Shown: positions 52,269 to 62,170 of the stretch, piece by piece
How positions within the stretch are numbered: position 1 is the first letter of the stretch
Layout of the letters: every line of letters begins with the position of its first letter
Source of the DNA: Phenylobacterium deserti
GTDB lineage: Bacteria > Pseudomonadota > Alphaproteobacteria > Caulobacterales > Caulobacteraceae
Direction of reading: 5' to 3'
Assembly: GCF_003254705.1 (NCBI RefSeq)
Contig: NZ_QFYR01000001.1
Coordinates: 1,612,001-1,676,000 of the forward strand
Length of the DNA: 64,000 bases
Program-made: the position numbers and the translations under genes
The notes under the pieces: generated by a model
The model's input: only the letters and a program-made list of their open reading frames with translations
Database searches by the model: none
Told to the model about the DNA's origin: nothing

Positions 52269-55200
52269 ATGTTGAGAATGCAATCCACCCGCGGGCGTCT
52301 GCTCGCTTCATCGCTGTTCGCAACGGTTGCGGCGTTCGCCGTGCCGGCGACGGTCGCGATCGTGGGCACGATGGCGGCCACCACCGCTTCGGCGCAGGAC
52401 TACACGTCCGGCACGCTCGCCGGCAACGTGGCCGACACCTCCGGCGCTCCGGTCGCCGGCGCGACGGTGACGGTCCGTTCGGTGAACCAAGGCTTCACCC
52501 GTAACCTGACCACCGACAACAACGGCCGCTTCCGCGCGCCGCTGCTGCCGATCGGTCGTTATGGCGTCACGGTCTCCAAGGCCGGCCTGCAAGGCCCCGG
52601 CGAGCAGATCGTCAACGTTTCGCTGGGCGGCGAGTCGAGCTTCGACTTCACCCTCGGCGCGGAAGGCACCGCCGTTGAAGAGCTGGTCGTGACCGGCGCC
52701 GCGGCCAGCCCGACCCTCGACTTCGCGGCGACGACCCGCGGCACCACGGTCGACATCGAAGAGATCCAGCGCAACCTGCCGATCGCTCGGAACATCCAGA
52801 GCGTCGCGCTGCTGGCTCCGACCGTTCTGCTCGGCTCCTCCTCGGGCGACGCCACGTTCGCCAACCAGCCGTCGGTCGGCGGCGCGTCGATCGCTGAAAA
52901 CGCGTTCTACGTGAACGGCCTGAACATCACGAACTTCAACACCTACGTCGGCGGCGGCACCGTGCCGTTCGAATTCTACAAGACGGTTGAAGTGAAGACC
53001 GGCGGCTACCCCGCCGAGTTCGGCCGCGCCACGGGCGGCGTGATCAACGCGGTGACCAAGTCGGGCACCAACGACTTCTACTTCGCCCTGCACGGCAACT
53101 ACGAGTCGCGTGACCTGGCGACCACCGCGCCGGACACCTTCCAGTACGCCAACCGCCTGGAAGAGAACAACAACAAGGACCTGACGGTCGAAATCGGCGG
53201 TCCGATCATCCGTGACCGCCTGTTCGTCTACGGTATCGCGCAGTTCCGCGACTACGAGCGTCGTTTCGCCCGTATCGACCAGCGCTCCTACAACATCGAC
53301 CGCAGCGACGACCCGTTCTACGGCGCGAAGGTCGACTGGCTGATCACCGATCGTCAGCGCCTGGAAGGCACCTACTTCAACACCCAGCGCAAGACCCTGC
53401 GCACGGGCAACAGCTTCGACAACACCACCGGCGCCCTCGGCGCCGCGCTGGCTCCGACCGAGTTCGATCGCGGCGGCGAAAGCTTCGTGTTCCGCTACAC
53501 CGGCACCTTCACCGACTGGTTCACCCTGTCGGCCGCCTACGGCAAGAGCACCGACGCCGACTCCGTTCTGTCCGCGACGCCGGACGTGAGCCGCGTCGAA
53601 GACACCCGCAGCGGCACCACGGTGATCGTCTCCGACCAGAAGATCGCGAGCAACGACATCGTCGCTACCGAGCGTGAGTTCTATCGGATCGACGGCGACT
53701 TCTACGTCAACCTGTTCGGCCAGCATCACATCCGCGTCGGCTACGACAACGAGCAGACCACTCTGTTCCACGTCACCGAGCGGACGGGCGGTCAGCGCTA
53801 CATCATCCGTCGCGGTTCGCTGAACGACCGCCGCGGTGTTCCGGCCGGTCAGGACTACATCGAAGTCGAAACCCTGCGCCTCGGCGGTCTGCCCGTCGAA
53901 GGCAGCAACGAGTCCTATTACATCCAGGACTCCTGGGACATCACGCCGAACCTGAACCTGCAGATCGGCCTGCGGAACGACATCTTCACCCTCAACAACC
54001 TGGCCGGTGAAGAAGTCCTCAACCTCGACAACAACTGGGGTCCGCGGATCGGCGTCACCTTCGACCCGTTCGGCGAAGGCAAGGACAAGTTCTACGCCTC
54101 GTTCGGCCGCTACTTCGTGCCGCCGGCCTCGAACCTCAGCTACCGCGGCGCCGACCTCGGCTTCAGCGAGTTCTTCCTCGCTCCGGCTGGCGGCGTGAAC
54201 GCTTCGGGCGCGGTTCCGACCCTGGGCACCCAGATCACCACGGCCACCAACCCGACGTTCTCCGCCTTCAGCTGCCCGGCGGGCGGCGTCGGCGCGGGCG
54301 CGGGCGTGCAAGGTTGTACGGTGAGCTTCGGCGTCGGCATCGCCGAGCCGGCCTACTCCAAGACCTCGCGCGGCCTGAAGGCCACCTACGAGGACGAGTT
54401 CCAGATCGGCTACACCCGTCAGATCAACGACCTGTGGCGTGCGGGCGCGGCCTTCACCTACCGGACGCTGAAGCGCGTGTCCGAAGACATCACCCTCGAC
54501 CCGTACGTCCGCGCCTACTGCGAGCGTAACGGCATCGAAGGCTGCGACGAGACCTGGAACAACTCCTGGCAGTACATCGTCATGAACCCGGGCGAGGACA
54601 TCGAAGTCCTGTCCCGCGGTCCGCTGCCGGGCGGCACCCAGCCGACGCTCCTGAAGTTCACGGCTGAAGAGCTGGGCTTCCCGAAGCCGAAGCGTGAGTA
54701 CCTCGCTCTCGAAATGACCTTCGAGCGCGCCTTCGACGGCAAGTGGGGCCTGCAAGGTTCGTACGTGCTGTCGGAGTCCAAGGGTAACTACGAAGGCACC
54801 GTTCTGTCCGACATCGGTCAGGACGACGCCGGCTCGACGATCCTCAACGACTTCGCTGGTCTGACGGACAACCAGTTCGGCCTCCTGCCGAACCACCGTG
54901 CGCACCAGTTCAAGCTGTTCGGCTCCTACGCGATCACCGACCAGCTGCTCGTCGGCGCCAACGCCCGCGTCATGTCGCCGAAGCACTTCGGCTGCCTGGG
55001 CGTGCACCCGACGGACTCGGCGGCGGCGGACTACGGCCACTACTCGCGCTACTGCGGCAACTACCTGCCGTCCGGCGCCAAGGCCGTGTGGCGCGGTTCG
55101 GCGTTCGAAACCGACTGGGTCAGCAACGTCGACCTGTCGGTCCGCTACACCCTCAACCAAGACTGGATGCCGCTCGGCAGCGAGCTGGTTCTCCGGGCCG

Positions 55201-55349
55201 ACCTGTTCAACGTCTTCAATTCGCAAGGCGTGACGGAAGCTTGGGAATTCGGTGAAACGGACTCGGGCGCTCAAGACCCGAACTACGGCTCGCCGATCTT
55301 CTATCAAAACCCGCGCTACCTGCGCGTGGGCTTCGACCTGACCTTCTAA
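52269..55349 (+). CDS. TonB-dependent receptor, Oar-like
   Basis: The 1026-residue outer-membrane protein has a signal sequence (cleavage after Ala-Ser-Ala, about 43), a carboxypeptidase-regulatory-like beta-sandwich (about 48-125), a plug domain (about 140-270) and a large beta-barrel ending in aromatic Phe (VGFDLTF). The arrangement matches Oar-like TonB receptors rather than siderophore receptors with a short leader. It probably imports or secretes a large substrate; the neighbouring peptide permeases raise, but do not prove, a peptide role. Confidence 0.9.
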   Translation: MLRMQSTRGRLLASSLFATVAAFAVPATVAIVGTMAATTASAQDYTSGTLAGNVADTSGAPVAGATVTVRSVNQGFTRNLTTDNNGRFRAPLLPIGRYGVTVSKAGLQGPGEQIVNVSLGGESSFDFTLGAEGTAVEELVVTGAAASPTLDFAATTRGTTVDIEEIQRNLPIARNIQSVALLAPTVLLGSSSGDATFANQPSVGGASIAENAFYVNGLNITNFNTYVGGGTVPFEFYKTVEVKTGGYPAEFGRATGGVINAVTKSGTNDFYFALHGNYESRDLATTAPDTFQYANRLEENNNKDLTVEIGGPIIRDRLFVYGIAQFRDYERRFARIDQRSYNIDRSDDPFYGAKVDWLITDRQRLEGTYFNTQRKTLRTGNSFDNTTGALGAALAPTEFDRGGESFVFRYTGTFTDWFTLSAAYGKSTDADSVLSATPDVSRVEDTRSGTTVIVSDQKIASNDIVATEREFYRIDGDFYVNLFGQHHIRVGYDNEQTTLFHVTERTGGQRYIIRRGSLNDRRGVPAGQDYIEVETLRLGGLPVEGSNESYYIQDSWDITPNLNLQIGLRNDIFTLNNLAGEEVLNLDNNWGPRIGVTFDPFGEGKDKFYASFGRYFVPPASNLSYRGADLGFSEFFLAPAGGVNASGAVPTLGTQITTATNPTFSAFSCPAGGVGAGAGVQGCTVSFGVGIAEPAYSKTSRGLKATYEDEFQIGYTRQINDLWRAGAAFTYRTLKRVSEDITLDPYVRAYCERNGIEGCDETWNNSWQYIVMNPGEDIEVLSRGPLPGGTQPTLLKFTAEELGFPKPKREYLALEMTFERAFDGKWGLQGSYVLSESKGNYEGTVLSDIGQDDAGSTILNDFAGLTDNQFGLLPNHRAHQFKLFGSYAITDQLLVGANARVMSPKHFGCLGVHPTDSAAADYGHYSRYCGNYLPSGAKAVWRGSAFETDWVSNVDLSVRYTLNQDWMPLGSELVLRADLFNVFNSQGVTEAWEFGETDSGAQDPNYGSPIFYQNPRYLRVGFDLTF

Positions 55350-55373
55350 TCAGGTCTGAGAAGACGAAAGTTG

Positions 55374-55408
55374 GGGCCGGCCTCGCGAGAGGCCGGCCCT
55401 TTCTTTTT
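55374..55408 (+). terminator. Rho-independent terminator of the receptor gene
   Basis: An 11-bp stem GGGCCGGCCTC/GAGGCCGGCCC with GCGA loop is followed by TTTCTTTTT, 24 nt after the stop. Between here and sppA, two further inverted repeats (55501-55518 and 55547-55566) may terminate minus-strand sppA transcription but lack a T-tract. Confidence 0.93.
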
Positions 55409-55584
55409 GCCCGACTGCATGAACAGGCCGCCTCAGGCTCGGAGGATACAAAGGTGAGGCGAGGGTCCTCGCGCCCCGCCGCACGCGTGGCCAAGCGCAG
55501 GCCGCCTCTCGAGGCGGCGCGATCATTCAGATGTCGTGAATGGTCCGGCCCTGCAGGGGCAGGGCCGCTGCCGCCACTGGCGCT

Positions 55585-57357
55585 CTAGCGGAAGCGTTCC
55601 GGCGCCAGCACCAGCGCCCCGCCGTCCCGCATGCGGGCTTGGGCCAACTCGTCCATGATGGCCGAGGCACGGGGATCGCCGAAGATCCAGGCGGCCGCCG
55701 CAAGGGTCCGGACGGATGCGGCCGAAACGCCGAACATCCGCTCCAGCGCCTCAAAGGCCGAGGCGTTGGGCGTCATCCGGCGCAGCCGCGGCTCGCCGGA
55801 TAGGTTCGCCAGGCGCTTGGCTTGGTCGACCGCCTGATAAAGGCCGCCCACCTCGTCCACGAGGCCGAGCTCGCGGGCCTGGGCGCCGGTCCAGACGTGA
55901 CCGCGGGCGATCTGCTGCACCCGTTCCGGCGGCAGCTTGCGGCCCACCGCCACGCGGGTCAGGAAGTTCGCATAGGTGTTGTCCATCCAGCGGGCGAAGG
56001 CCGCGCGCTCCTGCGGCGTGAACTCCCGCCCCATGCTGAACGCGCCCGCGTAGGGGTTGCCCACGTTCAGCTCGCGCACGTCGACGCCATAGCGGCCCAG
56101 GGCCTCGCCCAGCGCGAACTTGCCGCCGAACACCCCGATGGAGCCGGTCAGCGTCGTCGGCTGGGCCACGATGGCCGAAGCCTCCGTCGCCACCCAATAG
56201 CCGCCGGATGCACCGTAGGACCCCATGGAGACCACCACCGGCTTGCCGGCAGCCTTGGCGGCCCGGATCGCCGACAGGATCTGCTCGGACGCCGTGTCGG
56301 AGCCGCCTGGCGAAGAAATGCGGAAGACGATCGCCTTCACGTCCTTGGCCTTGATGGCGTCGTAGAAGGCCTCGGCCACGTCGTCGGAATAGATGTTCGA
56401 GCTGCCGGCGAACGGATTGCCGCCGCCATCACGCCCGGTGACGATCGCCCCTTCCGCCTCGATCAGGGCGATGGACGGCGCGCCGGCCCGCCCGCGCTCG
56501 CGCCCTGGACCATAGTCCTCGAACTCGACGATCTCGGCGTCGGCGCCGGCCCGGCGCATCAGCGCCACCTGCGCCTCGCGCACTTGGCCCAGCCGGTCCA
56601 CCAGCCGGTTGCTCAGCGCTTCCTCGGCGAGGTAGGGGCCCGCCTCCAGCGTGCGACGCAGGGCGGCCGCATCCACCTTGCGCGCCGACGCGGCGGCGGC
56701 GAGGTTGCTCTGGTAGACGGAGTTCATCCACGACAGCTGCGCCTCGCGATGCGCCGGCGTGTAGTCGTCGTAGAGGTAGCCGTTCACCGCGTTCTTGTAT
56801 TCCGCGCGCTGCTCGAACTGCGGCTTCACGCCGAACCGATCGAACGCCCGCTTCAGAAACAGGTCCTGGCTGGACAGGCCCGTGACCTGGAACGAGGCCC
56901 CCGGCTGCAGCCACAGCTCGTCCGCGGCCGTGCCAAGCATGTAGGTCGCGGTCACCACGCCAGAGGGATAGAGGCCCTGGCTATGGGCGATCACCGGCTT
57001 GCCGGAGGCGCGGAAGCGCAGCACCGCCTGCCGCAGCTCGTCGGCCGAGCCGGGCTCGAGCCCGCCTTCCGGCAGGCGGATCAGCAGCCCCTTGATCTTC
57101 GGGTCGCTCTGCGCCCGGCGCAGCCCTTCCACCACCGACATCACCGACGCCGAGCGACGGCCGATCCCGGCGAAGGGGTTCTGCGGCGACTGATCGGACA
57201 GTGAGTCGCGGAGATCGAGCTCGAGCACCGCCCGTTGCGGGGTGGAGGAGCTGCTGGCCGCGCCGGCGGCCATCACCACCAGCACGAAGGGCACCCCGAT
57301 CAGAAAGATGAGCAGGCCCGCGAAGACGCCGGCCACGGTGATCAGGAACTGCTTCAT
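55585..57357 (-). CDS. sppA: Signal peptide peptidase SppA (67-kDa type)
   Basis: The 590-residue membrane-anchored protease degrades cleaved signal peptides. One N-terminal helix (about 5-33) is followed by two Clp-like halves. The catalytic Lys is K188 (RAEYKNAVN) in the first half and Ser is S384 (SYGASGGYW) in the second, matching E. coli SppA. A double-length fold distinguishes it from the short Bacillus type. Confidence 0.93.
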   Translation of the reverse strand: MKQFLITVAGVFAGLLIFLIGVPFVLVVMAAGAASSSSTPQRAVLELDLRDSLSDQSPQNPFAGIGRRSASVMSVVEGLRRAQSDPKIKGLLIRLPEGGLEPGSADELRQAVLRFRASGKPVIAHSQGLYPSGVVTATYMLGTAADELWLQPGASFQVTGLSSQDLFLKRAFDRFGVKPQFEQRAEYKNAVNGYLYDDYTPAHREAQLSWMNSVYQSNLAAAASARKVDAAALRRTLEAGPYLAEEALSNRLVDRLGQVREAQVALMRRAGADAEIVEFEDYGPGRERGRAGAPSIALIEAEGAIVTGRDGGGNPFAGSSNIYSDDVAEAFYDAIKAKDVKAIVFRISSPGGSDTASEQILSAIRAAKAAGKPVVVSMGSYGASGGYWVATEASAIVAQPTTLTGSIGVFGGKFALGEALGRYGVDVRELNVGNPYAGAFSMGREFTPQERAAFARWMDNTYANFLTRVAVGRKLPPERVQQIARGHVWTGAQARELGLVDEVGGLYQAVDQAKRLANLSGEPRLRRMTPNASAFEALERMFGVSAASVRTLAAAAWIFGDPRASAIMDELAQARMRDGGALVLAPERFR

Positions 57358-57475
57358 GTCGGGAAACCCGCACCCCAGAGGTCTTGGCGATCAAGCCCTT
57401 GGCGGGCCTGTCGCACACAAACGCAGACGCGTGAAGGAGGGTGCGCGCGGGCGATTCGACGATGGCGGGAGAAGA

Positions 57476-57552
57476 TGGTCGGAGTGGCAGGATTCGAACC
57501 TGCGACCCCCGCGTCCCGAACGCGGTGCTCTACCAGACTGAGCCACACTCCG
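57476..57552 (-). tRNA. tRNA-Pro (CGG)
   Basis: On the minus strand a 77-nt cloverleaf starts CGGAGTG, has D-arm GCTC...GAGC, anticodon stem CCGCG/CGCGG with loop TTCGGGA (anticodon CGG), T-arm with GGTTCGAATCC, and acceptor CACTCCG. Discriminator A and a genomically encoded CCA follow. Confidence 0.96.
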
Positions 57553-57680
57553 ACTTGGAGGCGGGCCTTATAGGGGACGATTTTCTGGGTCGCAAGCGCG
57601 TAAGGAGGCGTTGCATCCGGAAAGATGCTGCGCTATCTCCACGCCCTCGCCGCGGGGGACTGCCCCCGAGCCGTTCCTGC

Positions 57681-57754
57681 TGGGGAATGGTGTAATGGTA
57701 ACACTGCGGTTTTTGGTACCGTCATTCTAGGTTCGAGTCCTAGTTCCCCAGCCA
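57681..57754 (+). tRNA. tRNA-Gln (TTG)
   Basis: A 74-nt cloverleaf starts TGGGGAA and ends TTCCCCA with discriminator G and encoded CCA. The anticodon stem GCGGT/ACCGT encloses TTTTGGT, giving anticodon TTG. The T-arm has GGTTCGAGTCC. Confidence 0.96.
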
Positions 57755-57886
57755 CTTCCTCTCTCCACCAAGCAAGCTGAAGTCATCGCGCGCCGCTGTG
57801 GGTCGCCGCGACAAAGCAGCTTTTGGCGCACATTCGGAATCGGTCGAGTCTCCCGCCCGAGAGCAGCGTGAGCGGACGATCCACCG

Positions 57887-58513
57887 ATGTCGAATGAAGC
57901 CAGCAAGGCGATGGTCCGCCGCAACTTCGACAGCCGCTTTGCGACGCGCTGGCTGGTGGGCGACGGCATCGATATCGGCGCCGGCAACGATGCGATCGGC
58001 ATGTTCTCCCAGATGCTGCCGCTGATGACCTCCCTGCGCGGCTGGGACCTGCCGGACGGCGACGCCATGCTGATGGAAGGCGTGGCCGACGAGTCGCTCG
58101 ACTTCGTTCATTCCAGCCACTGCCTGGAGCATCTGCAGGACCCGCTGGTCGCCCTCGGCAACTGGGTCCGGATCTGCAAGCCGGGCGGCCACGTGGTGGT
58201 GATGGTCCCGGACGAGGACCTCTATGAACAGGGTATCTTCCCCTCGACCTTCAATGACGACCACAAGTGGACCTTCACGGTCTGCAAGACGGGGACGTGG
58301 AGCCCGCGCTCCATCAACCTGACGGCTCTGCTCGGCCACTTCGCCAGCGTGGTCAGCATCCAGAAGATCGAGGTGCTGGACGCCGGCTACCATTTCGGCG
58401 CCCCACGGTTCGATCAGACCGGCCTCGTCACCGGAGAGGCGGCCATCGAGTTCGTGCTGCGCAAGCGCACCGCGGATGAGATCGCCCGGGGCGGCCGCTA
58501 CCCCGCCGCCTGA
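57887..58513 (+). CDS. SAM-dependent methyltransferase, class I
   Basis: The 208-residue soluble protein has the motif I-like GIDIGAGND at about 27-35, then SHCLEHLQDP with the motif IV-like region and KPGGHVVVMVPDEDLYEQ. It is a class I Rossmann methyltransferase. The substrate is unknown; related proteins lie in glycan or phage-glycan loci. It is convergent with the acetyltransferase gene with no bases between stop codons. Confidence 0.85.
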   Translation: MSNEASKAMVRRNFDSRFATRWLVGDGIDIGAGNDAIGMFSQMLPLMTSLRGWDLPDGDAMLMEGVADESLDFVHSSHCLEHLQDPLVALGNWVRICKPGGHVVVMVPDEDLYEQGIFPSTFNDDHKWTFTVCKTGTWSPRSINLTALLGHFASVVSIQKIEVLDAGYHFGAPRFDQTGLVTGEAAIEFVLRKRTADEIARGGRYPAA

Positions 58514-59059
58514 TCAGACGCCGAACAGCGACAGGCCAGGGGCGTCCGGATCGCGGCTCGCACCGCCGTTCAGCGCCTTCTGCATGAACACGATGTCGAC
58601 CCACCGGCCGTGCTTGAAGCCGACCGATCGAGCCACGCCGCTGTCCTCGAAGCCCAGCGCCCGGTGCAGGCCGATGGAGCCGGCGTTCGCGCTGTCCCCG
58701 ATCACCGCCAGCACTTGGCGCAGGCCCATGTCCTCGCAGGCCTGCAGCACGGCGCTCAGCACCTCCCGGCCGACGCCGCGGCCCAGCGCGTCAGGCGCCA
58801 CATACACGCTGTCTTCCACCGTGTAGCGGTAGGCCGCGCGCAGGCGGAAGGGCCCCGCGTAGGCGAAACCCAGCACCCGGCCTTCCTCTTCGGCGACCAG
58901 ATAGGGCAGGCCGCGCGCCGCCACCGCCGCGCGCCGGCGCTCCATCTCCTCGGCGGACGGCGGCTCCTCCTCGAAGGTGCCGAATCCATGCAAGGCGTGA
59001 TGGCCGTAGATCGCAGCCAGCCCCTCGGCGTCCGTCGTCTCCGCCGCCCGGATGATCAT
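58514..59059 (-). CDS. GNAT family N-acetyltransferase (phosphinothricin-type)
   Basis: The 181-residue GNAT has the acetyl-CoA-binding region APDALGRGVGREVLSAVL and the C-terminal NAGSIGLHRALGFEDSGV and VGFKHGRWVDIVFMQK, similar to bacterial bar/pat N-acetyltransferases. The acceptor may be an amino acid analogue or methionine sulfone/sulfoximine. The start overlaps the oligopeptidase stop by 4 nt. Confidence 0.85.
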   Translation of the reverse strand: MIIRAAETTDAEGLAAIYGHHALHGFGTFEEEPPSAEEMERRRAAVAARGLPYLVAEEEGRVLGFAYAGPFRLRAAYRYTVEDSVYVAPDALGRGVGREVLSAVLQACEDMGLRQVLAVIGDSANAGSIGLHRALGFEDSGVARSVGFKHGRWVDIVFMQKALNGGASRDPDAPGLSLFGV

Positions 59060-61143
59060 GCCGCTTCCCAGCCCCGCTCCAGCGCCCAGATGGCGAAAGC
59101 GTAGTCCAGGGCGATCTCCTTCAGGAAGTCGAACCGGCCCGACGCCCCACCGTGACCGGCTTCCATGTTGATCTTCAGCAGGATCGGCGCATCGCCCGTC
59201 GTGTGATCGCGCAGCTTGGCGACCCACTTGGCCGGCTCCCAGTAGGTGACCCGCGGGTCCGACAGGCCGCCGGTGGCGAGGACGGGCGGATAGGGCTTGT
59301 CCCCCACCTGATCATACGGGCTGTAGGAGAGGATCCGGTCATAGGCCTCGGTGTCCTCGATCGGATTACCCCACTCGGGCCACTCCGGCGGCGTCAGCGG
59401 CAGGCTCGTGTCGCTCATGGTGTTCAGCACGTCGACGAATGGCACCGCCGCGATGATCGCGCCCCAAAGGTCCGGCCGCAGGTTGGCGACCGCGCCCATC
59501 AGCATGCCGCCGGCCGACCCGCCATAAGCGGCGATCCGGCCCTTGGTCCCATAGCCTTCGGCGATCAGGTGCTCGGCGCAAGCGATGAAGTCGGTGAAGG
59601 TGTTGGTCTTCTTCTCGCGCCGTCCGTCCAGGAACCAGCCCCAGCCCTTGTCCGAGCCGCCGCGGATGTGCGCCGTCGCCCAAATCCAGCCCCGGTCCAC
59701 CAGGCTCAGGTTTCGGATGGAGAAGCTCGGCTCCATCGCATGGCCGTACGAGCCGTAGCCGTAGAGCAGCACCGGCGCGGAGCCATCCAGCGGCGTCTCC
59801 TTCAGCATCAGCACCGTGACCGGCACCTGCTCGCCGTCCGGCGCGGTCGCATACAGGCGCCGAGCCACGTAGCGCTCCGGATCGTGACCGGAGGGCACCT
59901 CCTGGGTCTTGCGCAGGGTCCGCTCGCGGCTCTCCAGGTCGTAGTCGAACCACTGCCGCGGCGTCGTAGGCGACTGGTAGACGAACCGCGTGGTGGTGGT
60001 GTCGTATTCGTACCCGCCCTCCAGGTGCAGGGCGTAGGCCTCCTCGTCGAACGCGACGGCGTGTTCGCGACCGTCCCGCGTCACCACGACCAGCCGGTCG
60101 AGGGCGTTGACCCGTTCGGCGCGAACCAGATGCCCGGCAAAGGCGGCGAAGCCGGTGATGTAGCGGCCCGGCTGGTGGGCGATCCAGTCCCGCCACGTCG
60201 CCTTGGCGGGCGCCTCCGCCTCGGACACGCAGAGCTTGAAGTCGACCGCGCCGTCGTCGTTGGTGCGGATGACCCAACGGTCGCTCCAGTGGTCGATCTC
60301 GTATTTCACGCCCACGCGGCGCGGCTCGGCCATCGTCGCGGCGGCGGTCGGATCACTCGCCGGAATGAGCCACAGCTCGGTGGTCTCCTGGTTGCCCACG
60401 TGGATCAGCACATGGCTGTCGTCCGAGGTCGTGCCGACGCCCAGGAACATGCCGTCGTCCGGTTCTTCATAGACCAGCACGTCTTCGCCGCCGCGCGCCG
60501 GACGCCGGAAGACCTTGGCCGGCCGGGCGTTCTCGTCCCGCCAGATCCAGAACAGCCACTGGCTGTCGGGCGAGAAGGTGAAGTCGCCGTAGGCGCTTTC
60601 GATCGGGGCGCCCTGCACCTCGCCGCTCGCCAGGTCCTTCACATGGATAGTGTAGTACTCCGACCCCTGCTCGTCGGCCGCCCAGGCGTAAAGCGCATGG
60701 TCGGGGCTGTGGTGGGCCGCGCCCACCTGGAAGTAGGCCTTTCCCTTGGACAGCGCATCTTCGTCCAGCAGCACCTGCTCGCCATCCGCCTGGCCGCGCG
60801 GTCGTCGCGCGTGCACCGGATGCTCGGCTCCAAGCGCGTACCGGGCGTAGTATTCCCAAGGACCGTCCGGCGCCGGGACGGAGGAGTCGTCTTCCTTGAT
60901 GCGACCCTTCATCTCCGAGAACAGCTGCGCCTGCAGCCCTTCCGTCGAGGCCAGCAGAGCCTTGGTGTAGGCGTTCTCTGCGTCCAGATGTTCGCGCACG
61001 TCGGCCCGCAGAGCCTTCGGGTCGCGCAGCACCTGCTGCCAGTTCTCGTCCTTCATCCAGGCATAGTCGTCCGTCCTGGTGCGGCCGAGCTGCTCGATGG
61101 AGTGGGGTTGCTTGCGGGCGTTCGGGGGAGGCGGAAGGCTCAT
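59056..61143 (-). CDS. ptrB: Oligopeptidase B (S9 family)
   Basis: The 695-residue serine peptidase cuts basic-residue peptides. The N-terminal beta-propeller and C-terminal alpha/beta hydrolase (GYGSYGHAMEP, catalytic GGSAGGMLMG, FVDVLNTMSD, WEPAKWVAKLRD, HGGASGRF) match E. coli PtrB closely. An ATG (61143) is preferred over a TTG nine bases upstream. The protein lacks a signal peptide and is probably cytoplasmic. Confidence 0.92.
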   Translation of the reverse strand: MSLPPPPNARKQPHSIEQLGRTRTDDYAWMKDENWQQVLRDPKALRADVREHLDAENAYTKALLASTEGLQAQLFSEMKGRIKEDDSSVPAPDGPWEYYARYALGAEHPVHARRPRGQADGEQVLLDEDALSKGKAYFQVGAAHHSPDHALYAWAADEQGSEYYTIHVKDLASGEVQGAPIESAYGDFTFSPDSQWLFWIWRDENARPAKVFRRPARGGEDVLVYEEPDDGMFLGVGTTSDDSHVLIHVGNQETTELWLIPASDPTAAATMAEPRRVGVKYEIDHWSDRWVIRTNDDGAVDFKLCVSEAEAPAKATWRDWIAHQPGRYITGFAAFAGHLVRAERVNALDRLVVVTRDGREHAVAFDEEAYALHLEGGYEYDTTTTRFVYQSPTTPRQWFDYDLESRERTLRKTQEVPSGHDPERYVARRLYATAPDGEQVPVTVLMLKETPLDGSAPVLLYGYGSYGHAMEPSFSIRNLSLVDRGWIWATAHIRGGSDKGWGWFLDGRREKKTNTFTDFIACAEHLIAEGYGTKGRIAAYGGSAGGMLMGAVANLRPDLWGAIIAAVPFVDVLNTMSDTSLPLTPPEWPEWGNPIEDTEAYDRILSYSPYDQVGDKPYPPVLATGGLSDPRVTYWEPAKWVAKLRDHTTGDAPILLKINMEAGHGGASGRFDFLKEIALDYAFAIWALERGWEAA

Positions 61144-61324
61144 GGGGGCCAAATGCGCCCGGCCGCTGCGGGGCTCAAGCGCTCCGCCATAGTTTCAACA
61201 AAACCGCCACTGGGCGCTTTCGCCTCATGCGCCGCGCCTTTCCAACCTCACCTGACTCTGATTCACTCCTGGACATCGAGAGCGCGCAAAGACGCGCAGG
61301 GCGTACAGTAGTCGGGTATCGCAT

Positions 61325-62161
61325 ATGGTCTTGGATCTCTCAGTCGAGCTGATCCACGCGACCGTCCAGCTGGAGCAACCGCTCGGCGACGGCACGCGGA
61401 CGGTCGGCACGGGCTTCCTCATCTCGGAGAAGGGCGCCGATGGCCGCCCCCGCACCGTGCTGGTGACCGCCAACCACGTGTTCCAGAAGATGCCCGGCCA
61501 GATGGCCAAGATCGGCTACCGGATCGAAAACGCCGACGGCAGCTGGAGCTATGCGCCCCAAACCGTGCGCATCCGCGACAAGGGGGGCCGCGAGATGTGG
61601 ACCCACCACCCCTCGCGCGACGTCGCCGCCATCTCCATCACCGCCCCGCCGGAGTTCGCCAAGGCGGCGATCCCGCTGAACTACCTGGCCAGCGACACGA
61701 CCTTCTCTGACAACCATGTCGGCGCTGGCGACGAGATGATGGCCCTGGGCTTCCCTCGCGGACTGGCCGCCAACCAGGCGGGCTTCCCGATCCTGCGCTC
61801 GGGCCGCGTCGCGTCCTTCCCGGTGGCCCCGGCGAAGATCTTCCCGACCTTTCTCCTCGACTTCTCGGTGTTCCCCGGCAACTCGGGCGGGCCGGTGTTC
61901 ATGAGCGACCAGTCCAAGCGTCGCTCGGGCGCGCAGCTTGCCTCCGACGGTCCCGGCGACGGCTTCATCGCCGGCCTGTTGACCCAGCAGGTGGAGCTGA
62001 ACAACGAGCGCCTGGAGATCGGCATCGTCACCCACGCCAAGTACATCCGCGAAACCATCGCCCTGATCGATGATCCCGGCGCTCCGGTGACCGTGGCGCT
62101 CGCGCCGCCGGTGAGCGGTGCGCGGGCCGCCTCCGCGGAAGAGGCGGCCAGCCCTGACTGA
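61325..62161 (+). CDS. Trypsin-like serine protease without signal peptide
   Basis: The 278-residue protein has a chymotrypsin-type catalytic triad: H51 (TANHVF), D99 (SRDVAAI) and S187 (GNSGGPVF). No signal peptide or PDZ domain is visible, so it differs from DegP and may act in the cytoplasm. The tail after residue 260 is low-complexity. Substrate unknown. Confidence 0.85.
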   Translation: MVLDLSVELIHATVQLEQPLGDGTRTVGTGFLISEKGADGRPRTVLVTANHVFQKMPGQMAKIGYRIENADGSWSYAPQTVRIRDKGGREMWTHHPSRDVAAISITAPPEFAKAAIPLNYLASDTTFSDNHVGAGDEMMALGFPRGLAANQAGFPILRSGRVASFPVAPAKIFPTFLLDFSVFPGNSGGPVFMSDQSKRRSGAQLASDGPGDGFIAGLLTQQVELNNERLEIGIVTHAKYIRETIALIDDPGAPVTVALAPPVSGARAASAEEAASPD

Positions 62162-62170
62162 CGCTCGGTC

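Noticed and set aside
52308..55307. Minus-strand ORF of 999 aa over the TonB receptor
   Set aside because: Antisense shadow of a highly biased gene; no family resemblance.
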